This document shows, piece by piece, positions 52,239 through 60,536 of a stretch of DNA of 64,000 bases. Under the pieces are notes generated by a model that saw nothing but the letters and a program-made list of their open reading frames with translations, was not told where the DNA came from and ran no database searches. This stretch comes from Bradyrhizobium ontarionense (GTDB taxonomy: Bacteria; Pseudomonadota; Alphaproteobacteria; Rhizobiales; Xanthobacteraceae). A program made the translations under genes and the position numbers. Positions within the stretch are counted from its first letter, which is position 1; the number at the start of each line of letters is the position of its first letter. The stretch is from NCBI RefSeq assembly GCF_021088345.1, contig NZ_CP088156.1, forward strand, positions 6,076,001 through 6,140,000, written 5' to 3'.

Positions 52239-52850
52239 TCAGGCGGCGATGCTGTGGACGCCGGCACCGCGCAAGAGCTCGGCGAGGTGCTTGCGGGCAT
52301 AGAACATGCGCGTCTTCACCGTGCTCTGCGGGATGCCGATGATGTGCCCGACCTCCTCCACCGACTTCTCGTGGTAGTAGATCAGGGTGATGATCTCGCG
52401 ATGAGCCGGCGAGAGCTTCGCGACGCAGGCGCGCAGGATCGCGCTGGTCGTGGAGCGCTCGAGCGAGGTCTCCGGCGTGTCGGAGTCGTCGGCGATCTCA
52501 CGCACCTCGTCCTGGTCGATGTCCTCGAACCGGCGCTGGCGCAGCGCGGTCAGCGCCTTGAAGCGGGCGATCGACAGCAGCCAGGTCGAAACCTGCGAGC
52601 GGCCCTCGAACTGCTTGGCAGTCCGCCAGACGTCCAGGAACACTTGGCTGACGAGGTCCTCGGCAATCGTGGTGTCACGCACGATGCGCAGGATGAAGCG
52701 ATAGACCCGCACATTATGGCGCGCATAAAGCGTGTGCATCGCGGTGCGATCGCCATCGGCGATGCTCTCCAGGAGCATGCCGTCCGTGGTCGCCTGGGCC
52801 GCGATAATGCCCTGGCTGGCTGCGGAATTGATGGCAATGACGTTCTGCAT
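52239..52850 (-). CDS. ECF-type RNA polymerase sigma factor (RpoE-like)
   Basis: This 203-residue protein has sigma region 2 (about 38-105, with VRVYRFILRIVRDTTIAEDL and FEGRSQVSTWLLSIARFKAL) and region 4 (about 140-190, with LSPAHREIITLIYYHEKSVEEV and IGIPQSTVKTRMFYARKHL). It directs core polymerase to a stress-type promoter set. No anti-sigma gene is adjacent, which is unusual for ECF factors. GGGAGAG precedes the ATG. The signal is unknown. Confidence 0.93.
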   Translation of the reverse strand: MQNVIAINSAASQGIIAAQATTDGMLLESIADGDRTAMHTLYARHNVRVYRFILRIVRDTTIAEDLVSQVFLDVWRTAKQFEGRSQVSTWLLSIARFKALTALRQRRFEDIDQDEVREIADDSDTPETSLERSTTSAILRACVAKLSPAHREIITLIYYHEKSVEEVGHIIGIPQSTVKTRMFYARKHLAELLRGAGVHSIAA

Positions 52851-53093
52851 GGCACTCTCCCGTTCCGCCGCCCCCTTGCGGCGTTTCGACGGGTCGGATT
52901 GTTAATGAGCGCCGGTTTCGGGACGTCTGCACGAAAATGGGAAAATGGTTTCGTCGCAGGGCAGAAGTGTTTCGTCGCACCGCACATCGCGAAACACTCG
53001 TGGCGGAATTGTGAATTATTTCAAGGGACGGGAAATGGGGCGGTGGAGGTCGTACTGGCATGCCAGCCGGACCTCGCGTCTCGACGGCGGATG

Positions 53094-53837
53094 TTACGCC
53101 TTTTCGCCGGCCGGCGAGAACAGGTAGCCGCCACCGCGGATCGTCCGGATCACGGCGGGTTTGGTCGGATCCGGCTCGATCTTGCGCCGGATGCGCATGA
53201 TTCGGAGGTCGACGGCGCGGTCGAACGCCTCGGCGTCCCGGGCGTTGGCCAGCTCGAGAAGCCGTTCGCGCGATAGCACCCGCTTGGGGTTGGCGGCAAA
53301 CACCTTGAGCAGGCCGAATTCGGAGGCCGTCAGCGGATGCTCGTTGCCTTCGTCGTCGCGCAGTGCCTGGGCATCGAGATCGAGCCATTTGGTGCCGAAT
53401 CGCACCAGCTGCGGGTCCTTGGCCTTGGCGGCGGCAGGTTCTGCAACGGCGGCTGCCGCCTTGGCCGGGGCGCTCCGGCGCAGCACGGAGCGGATCCGGG
53501 CCATCAACTCGCGCAATTCGCACGGCTTGGCGACGTAATCGTCGGCCCCGAGCTCGAGCCCCACCACGCGGTCGATCGGACTGGCGGTCGCCGTCAGCAT
53601 GATGACGGGAATGTTGGTTCGGCCCTTGAGGTCGCGGATGATCGACAATCCGTCCTCTTCGGGCATGTTGAGGTCGAGCACGACGAGGTCGGCGGGGCCG
53701 GTCTCGATCGCGCTCCGCAGGCTCTTGCCGCCGTCACACAGGGTCACGGTGAAGCCGTGCATCTTGAGGTAATCGCCCACCATCTCGCGGGCAGGGGCCT
53801 CGTCGTCGACGATGATGATGTGCTGGCTTTGACTCAT
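53094..53837 (-). CDS. OmpR-family response regulator
   Basis: This 247-residue protein has a receiver domain (1-120) with the acidic pair at Asp11-Asp12, phospho-acceptor Asp55 (VVLDLNMPEEDG) and the AKPCELREL Lys. An Ala-rich linker follows, then a winged-helix DNA-binding domain (about 150-245) ending in VIRTIRGGGYLFSPAGE. Its ATG overlaps the stop of the upstream hybrid kinase by four bases. It is the output of the three-gene phosphorelay. Confidence 0.95.
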   Translation of the reverse strand: MSQSQHIIIVDDEAPAREMVGDYLKMHGFTVTLCDGGKSLRSAIETGPADLVVLDLNMPEEDGLSIIRDLKGRTNIPVIMLTATASPIDRVVGLELGADDYVAKPCELRELMARIRSVLRRSAPAKAAAAVAEPAAAKAKDPQLVRFGTKWLDLDAQALRDDEGNEHPLTASEFGLLKVFAANPKRVLSRERLLELANARDAEAFDRAVDLRIMRIRRKIEPDPTKPAVIRTIRGGGYLFSPAGEKA

Positions 53838-55579
53838 GACAACTCAGTCGCAGGCAGTGTGATGGTGAACGTCGATCCGGATCCCGGCCCGTCGCTCTTG
53901 GCCGTCACCTCTCCACCATGCATGTCGACGATGCGTTTGACAATCGACAGGCCAAGCCCGGTCGAGCTCTCGCCGGCCGTCGGCTTGGCCGACAGCCGCT
54001 GGAACCGGCCGAATAGGCGACCAAGATCCTCCGGCGACAGCCCGGCGCCCTGGTCGGCGATGCCGATGATCGTGTTGTCGCCATCGTCGGCGACATCGAC
54101 AGCGATCCTGCCGCCGATCGGACTGTATTTGATCGCATTGCTCAGCAGGTTGTCGATCGCTTCGCGAATCCGGTCGATGTCGCACATGGTGGACAGATGC
54201 GGTGGCGCGGATATCGCAATGACCTGCTGCTTGTTGAGCGCCAGCGGCTGGTTGGCTTCGACCACCTCGTGGACAAGGGCTGCAACGTCGACCGGCTCAC
54301 GGCGGATCGTGATGTCGAATGCGTCCGCCATCGCATCGGAGATGAGATGGTCGACCATGGAGGTCAGGCGCTTGGCGGCATCGCGGATGTGTTCGATCTG
54401 GGTGGTGACGCCGTCCTTGGAGGCGCCGGTCGCGATCAGTTCGGTCAGCATCTCGGTGCGGCCGAGGATGACGCCGAGTGGATTCTTCAAATCGTGGGCG
54501 ACCGTGCCCAGAATTTCGTTCTTGAAGCCGTTGGCACGCTGCAGCCGCAGCCACTGCGCCGACAGCCGCCGGTTGGCCTGCATCAGCGCGCGGGTGCGCT
54601 GCGCGACGCGATCCTCGAGCTGGGTGTTGGCCTCGTGCAGCTGCTGATAGAGCAGCACATTGTCGAACGCGATCGACAGCCGGCTGGAGAAGATCTCGAC
54701 CAGCGAGCGATCGGTCTCGGACAGCGGCCGTTCCGCCTGCAGCAGCACCACCACCTCGCGGCCGGAGCCGGTGCGTACGTAGAGCACCGTGCGGTGGTCG
54801 GCGAATTCGTTCGCACGCTTCTTGAAGGCGGCCTCGACCATGTCGCGCAGGTCGGGATCGAGCGAACGCGAGGTGGCGGCGCCGGTGAAGCGGCTGTAGC
54901 AGCCGGAGCCGGCCAGCACCGAGAAGTCCTCGGCCTGGCTGCCGTCGTCGCGCAGCACCAGGATCCCGGCGCAATCGACGTTGAGCAGGGACGCGATCTG
55001 GGTCAGCACGCCCTCGGCCAGGCGCTGCATCGATTTGAAATCGTAGAGCGTCGAGGCGGCGTCGATGATGATCTCGAGGCCGCGCCGGGTCTGCACCATG
55101 CGCTCGAGCTGTTGATAGCTGCGCAGCGCGGCCGTGAGCGAGGTGAAGAGCTTGTCCGCCGTGAGCTCGGTCTTGGCCTTGTAGTCGTTGATGTCGTACT
55201 GAACGATCACGCGCCGCTCCGGCGCCTGCCCGGGCTGGCCGGTGCGCAGGATGATGCGGACGGTCTCGTTCTTGATCTCGTTGCGGATGAACTCGACGAG
55301 CTCGAGACCGGCGACGTCGGTCTCCATGATGACATCGAGCAGCACGGCGGCGATGTCGGTATGTTCCCGCATCAGGGTACGGCCTTCGGCCGCCGAATAG
55401 GCCGAGAGGATCTCGAGGCCTTGGCCGTTGAGGCTGTAGTCCGAGAGCGCAAAGCGCGTGCCGTCGTGCACCGCATGGTCGTCGTCGATGACGGCGATCT
55501 TCCATTTCCGGGCCGAACGGTCGTCCTCGTCGAATCCGGTATCCTCGATCAGGTGGAGGACATCGTCCTGTTCGGCCAT
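53834..55579 (-). CDS. Receiver-DUF3369-histidine kinase protein
   Basis: The 581 residues have, in order, a receiver domain (about 28-150, VIDDDHAVHDGTRFAL and VLLDVIMETDVAGLE), a DUF3369 sensor region (about 165-330), a coiled linker, a HisKA domain (LGTVAHDLKNPLGVILGRTE) and a HATPase_c domain (NLLSNAIKYSPIG, GIADQGAGLSPED, GESSTGLGLSIVKRI). It has no membrane segment. The N-terminal receiver suggests it is itself controlled by phosphorylation, probably from the upstream membrane kinase. It is coupled to the OmpR-type gene by an ATGA. Confidence 0.93.
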   Translation of the reverse strand: MAEQDDVLHLIEDTGFDEDDRSARKWKIAVIDDDHAVHDGTRFALSDYSLNGQGLEILSAYSAAEGRTLMREHTDIAAVLLDVIMETDVAGLELVEFIRNEIKNETVRIILRTGQPGQAPERRVIVQYDINDYKAKTELTADKLFTSLTAALRSYQQLERMVQTRRGLEIIIDAASTLYDFKSMQRLAEGVLTQIASLLNVDCAGILVLRDDGSQAEDFSVLAGSGCYSRFTGAATSRSLDPDLRDMVEAAFKKRANEFADHRTVLYVRTGSGREVVVLLQAERPLSETDRSLVEIFSSRLSIAFDNVLLYQQLHEANTQLEDRVAQRTRALMQANRRLSAQWLRLQRANGFKNEILGTVAHDLKNPLGVILGRTEMLTELIATGASKDGVTTQIEHIRDAAKRLTSMVDHLISDAMADAFDITIRREPVDVAALVHEVVEANQPLALNKQQVIAISAPPHLSTMCDIDRIREAIDNLLSNAIKYSPIGGRIAVDVADDGDNTIIGIADQGAGLSPEDLGRLFGRFQRLSAKPTAGESSTGLGLSIVKRIVDMHGGEVTAKSDGPGSGSTFTITLPATELS

Positions 55580-57630
55580 TGCGTCGTTCCGTCGCCCGTT
55601 GCTGTCTCGGAGCCGCCCTTGGCGACCCGCGGCATGATTATGCGAAAAGTCGTGCCTTGTCCTACCCTGGACTCCAGCATCATGCGGCCACCAAGCTGCT
55701 GCGTCACGAGATTGTAGACGATATGCAGCCCGAGACCCGTCCCGCCCTCGTTGCGGCGCGTCGTGAAGAACGGATCGAAGGCCTGACGCTGGACGTCGGG
55801 GGTCATGCCGGCCCCGTTATCGGCGAAAATGATCTCGATGTCATCCGCGCCGCGCGGCCGCGCCGTGATCGAGATCGTCCCCGAACGGCCGTCGGCGAAG
55901 GCATGGTTGACGGCGTTGAGGAACAGGTTGGTCAGGATCTGGCCGTAGAAGCCGGGATAGCCGTCGATGAAGAGTCCCTCCGGGACATCGACGGACAGCG
56001 TGATCGGAGCGCGCTTGAGCACCGGCTTCAGGCTGGTGATGATCTGATCGGTCGCCTCGCTCAGGATGAAGGTGCGCCGTTCGGCATGCGAGCGGTCGAC
56101 GGCAACCTGCTTGAACGACTGAATGAGCTCGCCGGCGCGCTGCAGGTTGGCGACCAATTGCTCGGATGCATCCCGCGACGTGCGTACGAATTCCTCCAGT
56201 TGCGACCGGCGCAGCCCGCCTTCGGGCGATCTCAACGCGGCTTCGAACATCTCGACGCGGCGCGCGAAGCTGGAGGCCACCGTCAGGCTGATGCCGATCG
56301 GATTGTTCACCTCATGCGCAACCCCGGCCACCAGCCCTCCGAGTGCTGCGAGCCGCTCGGCATCGATCAGGTTGCGCTGGGCCGCATTGAGCTCGAGCAG
56401 GGCGCTCTCGGCCTTTTCCTTCGCGGTGCGCAGCTCATCCTCGGTCTTGCGCTTGGCGACTGCGTTTTCGCGAAAGACTTCGACTGCGCGGGCCATCGCG
56501 CCGACTTCGTCGCGCGCCTCGGTCCCAACGACCTTGCGGTCGTAGTCGCCCAAGGTGATGGCGCGCATGGACGCCATGATCTGCTGCAGCGGAAGCCTGA
56601 TCGAAAGCGCGATCAGGACGCCGGCGGAGAGGATGATGCCGAGGAAAACCACCGCGATCGACAGCACGCGGCGGGAGATGTCGCGCAGCGTCCGGTCGAA
56701 CGTCGTCTGCGCCTTCTGCTCGCGCTGGCGCATCTTCACCGACAGTCCATCGATGGCGCCGATGGTCTCGGCCTGGCTGGCGTCGATGGTGTTGCGCAGC
56801 AGTTCGGTCCGATTGCTCAGTTGCTCGGTCAGCTTGGAAAACCCCTCCCGGAGCGCAGCCGTCCGAGCCGACAGCCGCTGCAAGGCCAGCCGCTGCAGAT
56901 CATTGTCGGCGAGGCTCGACATCACGGGAATGGTCTTCTCGATCGTCTCGGTGTTGCGGCGCGCGTCCTCGGCGGAGGCGGGCGCGAGCGAGAGATAATA
57001 CGAATTCGCCGCCACCAGCATCGCCGTGAAGGCTTCGCGCGACTTGCCGAGCGACGGCCAGATCTGCGCATCGCGATGGCCGGTCGCGCCTTCGATGACC
57101 GAGTAGAGTCCCGCGATGTCGCGGGCGGGACCGAGCACCTCTTCCTCATAGGTCTTCGAGATCGTCGCCTGCAGGCTGCGCAGCTCGCCGAAGCCGTCGA
57201 GGAAGCGCACCGTGACCCGCTCGAGCTCCTCGACCGATCCCGACAGCATCGGATCGGTCGAGGCGCGCGTCGTCAGTGTACCCAGCACCGCTTCGCGGAG
57301 CAGCAGGATCTCGGCGAACAGCTCAGGGCTCGGCTGGTTGATGTAGCGATGGATCAGGTTCTGCAGCCGGCTTGTTTCACTCTCCAGCAGCGCCAGCACC
57401 TTGTCGGATTCGCGGACCTGGCGGACGTCGTCCCAGGCCGTGCCCAGCACTTGCGCACCGTTCCAGATCAGCGCTGCGAGGACGATCACGACGGCCGAGT
57501 TCAGAGCGGCAATCGAGAGGATGCGCCAGCGGATCGGCACTGCCCGGAGCACGCGGACGATCCTCGCCCGGCCCAGCGCCGCCCGACTGAGCGTCCGGTC
57601 GGCGGAACCTCGCTGCTCGGATCTCGCCAC
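55549..57630 (-). CDS. Membrane sensor histidine kinase with HAMP domain
   Basis: The protein has about 693 residues from a GTG at 57630 with GAGGT eight bases upstream; the longer frame is Pro/Arg-rich and not conserved-looking. TM1 is near 36-58 (ILSIAALNSAVVIVLAALIW), followed by a periplasmic sensor domain of about 280 residues and TM2. A HAMP domain comes next (LPLQQIMASMRAITLGDYDR), then a coiled region, a HisKA domain (GGLVAGVAHEVNNPIGISL) and a HATPase_c domain (FADNGAGMTPDVQRQAFDPF, GGTGLGLHIVYNLV). It overlaps the next kinase gene by 31 bases and begins the operon. Confidence 0.92.
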   Translation of the reverse strand: MARSEQRGSADRTLSRAALGRARIVRVLRAVPIRWRILSIAALNSAVVIVLAALIWNGAQVLGTAWDDVRQVRESDKVLALLESETSRLQNLIHRYINQPSPELFAEILLLREAVLGTLTTRASTDPMLSGSVEELERVTVRFLDGFGELRSLQATISKTYEEEVLGPARDIAGLYSVIEGATGHRDAQIWPSLGKSREAFTAMLVAANSYYLSLAPASAEDARRNTETIEKTIPVMSSLADNDLQRLALQRLSARTAALREGFSKLTEQLSNRTELLRNTIDASQAETIGAIDGLSVKMRQREQKAQTTFDRTLRDISRRVLSIAVVFLGIILSAGVLIALSIRLPLQQIMASMRAITLGDYDRKVVGTEARDEVGAMARAVEVFRENAVAKRKTEDELRTAKEKAESALLELNAAQRNLIDAERLAALGGLVAGVAHEVNNPIGISLTVASSFARRVEMFEAALRSPEGGLRRSQLEEFVRTSRDASEQLVANLQRAGELIQSFKQVAVDRSHAERRTFILSEATDQIITSLKPVLKRAPITLSVDVPEGLFIDGYPGFYGQILTNLFLNAVNHAFADGRSGTISITARPRGADDIEIIFADNGAGMTPDVQRQAFDPFFTTRRNEGGTGLGLHIVYNLVTQQLGGRMMLESRVGQGTTFRIIMPRVAKGGSETATGDGTTQWPNRTMSST

Positions 57631-58014
57631 GATCGCTACCTCGAGCCGGCCGCGGGGCGCTTCAGCCCGCCCAGGCCGGGGCGTGCCGCAGGCCTCGCAT
57701 GGTGCAGTGCGGCCCGCGAACGCCACCCCGCGTCCGCCACAACCCGACTCGGCACCGGCGTGACGTCCACCCTCGATATCCACGAACGACGGGCGCGGTA
57801 CACAGGCAACACTTTCCCCTTGATGATGAGGTCGGCCCGGAGACGAAAAGGTTCAACGCTCTCCCGAACAGGTGCTATAAGGCCATTCTGACGCCAAAGC
57901 GATACGCGTCAATGGTTTGTTAAGAAGTTGTTGCAGCTTTTGGTTGTTTGTCCGGGCGCCCAGTTCATTTCAGTCGGGCCGCAGTTTTCCTTCGCGAATT
58001 GAGGATGTCTTCTG
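57631..58014. other. Divergent intergenic region (kinase operon / ugpB-like gene)
   Basis: These 384 bases separate two divergent transcription units and should hold both promoters. The right 120 bases are AT-richer than the rest. No repeat, hairpin or gene stands out. Confidence 0.5.
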
Positions 58015-59340
58015 GTGACGTTTATTTCGCGTTCTTTGTGGAGCGTCGTCGTCCTTGTCATCGCCGCCGCCGCAGCACCTGCTCATGCTGTAACCGAGAT
58101 CATGTGGTGGCATGCGATGTCGGGCGAACTCGGCAAGCAGGTCGACAGGCTCGCGGCCGAGTTCAACGCGTCCCAGCCGGACTATCGCATCGTTCCGACC
58201 TACAAGGGCAGCTACACCGAAACGGTCACGGCCGCGATCTTCGCATTCCGGTCGCGCAGCCAGCCCGCGATCGTGCAGGTCAACGAGATCGCAACCGCCA
58301 CGATGACGGCAGCCAAGGGCGCGATCTATCCTGTCTACGAACTGATGCATGACGAGCAGGAGAGTTTTTCGCCGTCCGCCTTTCTTCCGGCGGTGACCGG
58401 CTATTATGCCGATGCTGACGGCAATCTGCTGTCGTTTCCGTTCAACGCGTCCACGCCGATCCTCTACTACAACAAGAGCGAGTTTCGCGCCGCCGGGCTC
58501 GACCCCGAAATTGCGCCGAAGACCTGGCCGGAGCTTGGAAAAGCAGCCAAGCGGCTGCGTGACAGCGGCGTAGCCTGCGGCTTCACCACCTCGTGGCCGG
58601 CCTGGATCAACATCGAGAATTTCTCCGCCTTCCACAATCTGCCGATCTCGACCCGCGCCAACGGCTTTGCCGGGCTCGACGCCGTCCTGACCTTCAACAA
58701 TCCGCACGTCACCCGCCACATCGCCCAGCTCGTGGACTGGCAGAAGAGCAAACTTTTCGACTACGGCGGTCGCGGCCAGGCCGCCGAACCGCGGTTCCAG
58801 AAGGGCGAGTGCGGCATCTTCATCGGATCGTCGGCTACGCGCGCCGACATCAAGGCGAATTCGAAGTTCGAAGTCGGCTACGGCATGTTGCCGTACTGGC
58901 CGGACATCGCGGGTGCGCCGCAGAACTCCATCATCGGCGGCGCGACCCTGTGGGTGCTGCGGAACCGTCCTGCCGCGGAATACAAGGGTGCGGCCAAATT
59001 CTTTGCCTATCTGTCACGGCCCGACATCCAGGCTGCCTGGCACCAGAACACGGGCTATCTGCCGATCACGCAGGCGGCGTTCGATCTCACGCGCGCACAA
59101 GGGTTCTATGACCGCAATCCGGGAACGGCAATTTCCATCGAGCAGGTGACGCTCCATCCGCCCACGGAAAATTCGCGCGGCCTGCGGCTCGGCTCGTTCG
59201 TGCTGGTCCGCGACGCCATCGAGGATGAGATGGAGCAGGCGTTCGGCGGCCGCAAATCGCCGCAGGCCGCGCTCGATGCCGCCGTCGAACGCGGCAACCG
59301 CCTGCTGCGCCAGTTCGAGCGGGCGAGCCCGGACCGCTGA
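58015..59340 (+). CDS. ugpB: UgpB-like ABC transporter substrate-binding protein
   Basis: This 441-residue periplasmic protein starts at a GTG with GAGGA upstream and has a signal peptide (SVVVLVIAAAAAPAHA, cleaved before VTEIMWWHAM). It belongs to the family 1 sugar/glycerol-3-phosphate binding proteins; TEIMWWHAMSGELGKQVDRL, NASTPILYYNKSEFRAAGLD and FIGSSATRADIK follow the UgpB pattern. It likely binds glycerol-3-phosphate or its diesters. The ugpAEC genes are absent from the window. It overlaps the following APH-fold gene by one base. Confidence 0.9.
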   Translation: MTFISRSLWSVVVLVIAAAAAPAHAVTEIMWWHAMSGELGKQVDRLAAEFNASQPDYRIVPTYKGSYTETVTAAIFAFRSRSQPAIVQVNEIATATMTAAKGAIYPVYELMHDEQESFSPSAFLPAVTGYYADADGNLLSFPFNASTPILYYNKSEFRAAGLDPEIAPKTWPELGKAAKRLRDSGVACGFTTSWPAWINIENFSAFHNLPISTRANGFAGLDAVLTFNNPHVTRHIAQLVDWQKSKLFDYGGRGQAAEPRFQKGECGIFIGSSATRADIKANSKFEVGYGMLPYWPDIAGAPQNSIIGGATLWVLRNRPAAEYKGAAKFFAYLSRPDIQAAWHQNTGYLPITQAAFDLTRAQGFYDRNPGTAISIEQVTLHPPTENSRGLRLGSFVLVRDAIEDEMEQAFGGRKSPQAALDAAVERGNRLLRQFERASPDR

Positions 59341-60293
59341 TGATGGCGCTGCCGCCGGTCGCCGATGGCGCGCAGCTCCAGCGCTTGCGTGCCGATGAGG
59401 CGGGCTGGCTGCCGGCTGGGCGCGACATTGCGGTTGCCCATGGCTATGGCGATGCGCGGCTGGTGGCGTTCGCGGCGGGCACCAATCTCGTCGCTGCGCT
59501 GAACGATGGGTTGATCCTGAAGGTCTTCCCGCCCTTCCATCGCGGCAAGTTCTTGTCCGAGCGGGCGACGTTGCGCGTGCTCGCCCGGCGCCTCGCTGAG
59601 GTCGCAACGCCGGAGCTTCTGCACGAGGGTGAGCGGGACGGCTGGTTCTATCTGATCATGACCCGGCTCGACGGCATTCCCGCATCCGATGTCTGGCCGC
59701 AACTGTCCGAACCGGACAGGCAGCACCTGCTCCGGCAGGTCGGCCGTGTGATCGGCAGCGTGCAGCGGATTCCGCCCGGCGAGCTGCTCACGCTAGGTCC
59801 GCGCTGGTCGGACTTCCTGCAGGCGCAAATGGCTGGGTGCCATGCGCGCCATCAGCGACTTGGACTGCCGCAGACGCTGCTGGCCGGCCTGGATGATCTG
59901 CTGCAGGAGGCGGCTGTGTTGCTGCCGCCGAATCCGCAGCCCGTCATTCTGACTGGCGAATACATTCCGGAGAATTTTCTCGTCGAACGTGAGGGCGGCG
60001 GCTGGCGGGTGAGCGGTCTGTTCGACTTCGGCGACGTCATGGCCGGCTTCGGCGAATACGATCTGCTGGGACCGAGTGCCTTCATGGCCGCCGGCCATCC
60101 CGGACGCGTGCGCGCCCTGTTCGAGGGCTACGGATTTGCTCCGGCCGACATCAGCTGGCAGCTGAAGCGCCGGCTGCTCGCCTTGATGATGCTGCATCAG
60201 GCCAGCGATCCCGTCCGCCACATCTGCATTCCGGATTGGCCAAGCAAGGTCCGCGACTTCGATGAGCTGCAGGCGCTGATCTGGCCGGATTGA
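59340..60293 (+). CDS. APH-fold phosphotransferase-like protein with altered catalytic motif
   Basis: This 317-residue cytoplasmic protein has the kinase-like fold of aminoglycoside/choline phosphotransferases. An N-lobe Lys is in LILKVFPPF, and the DFG-like metal site is in GLFDFGDVMAGFGEYDLLG (Asp230). The catalytic loop, HGDxxxxN in active enzymes, reads TGEYIPEN (205-212): His is Thr and the base Asp is Glu, while Asn212 is kept. It may be a pseudokinase or use a different mechanism. Its ATG overlaps the ugpB-like stop (TGATG), so the two are translationally coupled. The substrate is unknown. Confidence 0.82.
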   Translation: MMALPPVADGAQLQRLRADEAGWLPAGRDIAVAHGYGDARLVAFAAGTNLVAALNDGLILKVFPPFHRGKFLSERATLRVLARRLAEVATPELLHEGERDGWFYLIMTRLDGIPASDVWPQLSEPDRQHLLRQVGRVIGSVQRIPPGELLTLGPRWSDFLQAQMAGCHARHQRLGLPQTLLAGLDDLLQEAAVLLPPNPQPVILTGEYIPENFLVEREGGGWRVSGLFDFGDVMAGFGEYDLLGPSAFMAAGHPGRVRALFEGYGFAPADISWQLKRRLLALMMLHQASDPVRHICIPDWPSKVRDFDELQALIWPD

Positions 60294-60387
60294 TTCCGCG
60301 GCGACATCTACCGGCGCGCCCGCGGCTTGCGCCGACGTCGAGGTGCGTAAATCCGTCGCAGGTTCCGGTAGGTGCTCGCAAATCGAG

Positions 60388-60403
60388 CAAATCTGCGGAT
60401 TTG
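60388..60403. promoter_or_regulatory. Inverted-repeat cluster upstream of the peptide-type ABC operon
   Basis: CAAATC-TGCG-GATTTG is a perfect dyad at 60388-60403. It abuts a second dyad GCTCG-CAAAT-CGAGC at 60374-60388. They lie about 135-160 bases upstream of the binding protein ATG and may be a regulator site. No regulator is identified. Confidence 0.3.
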
Positions 60404-60536
60404 TATGCAATGGTCCTTCCAGGTCGCCTGTAGTCAAAGGTGCCATCGTTAGATTTCAATGACTTGGCTAGGTCCTGGGCTTGGCACGAAGCTTGCGATC
60501 ACCGCTCTCACCGGTCGTTTCCCGTGGGAGCATTTG

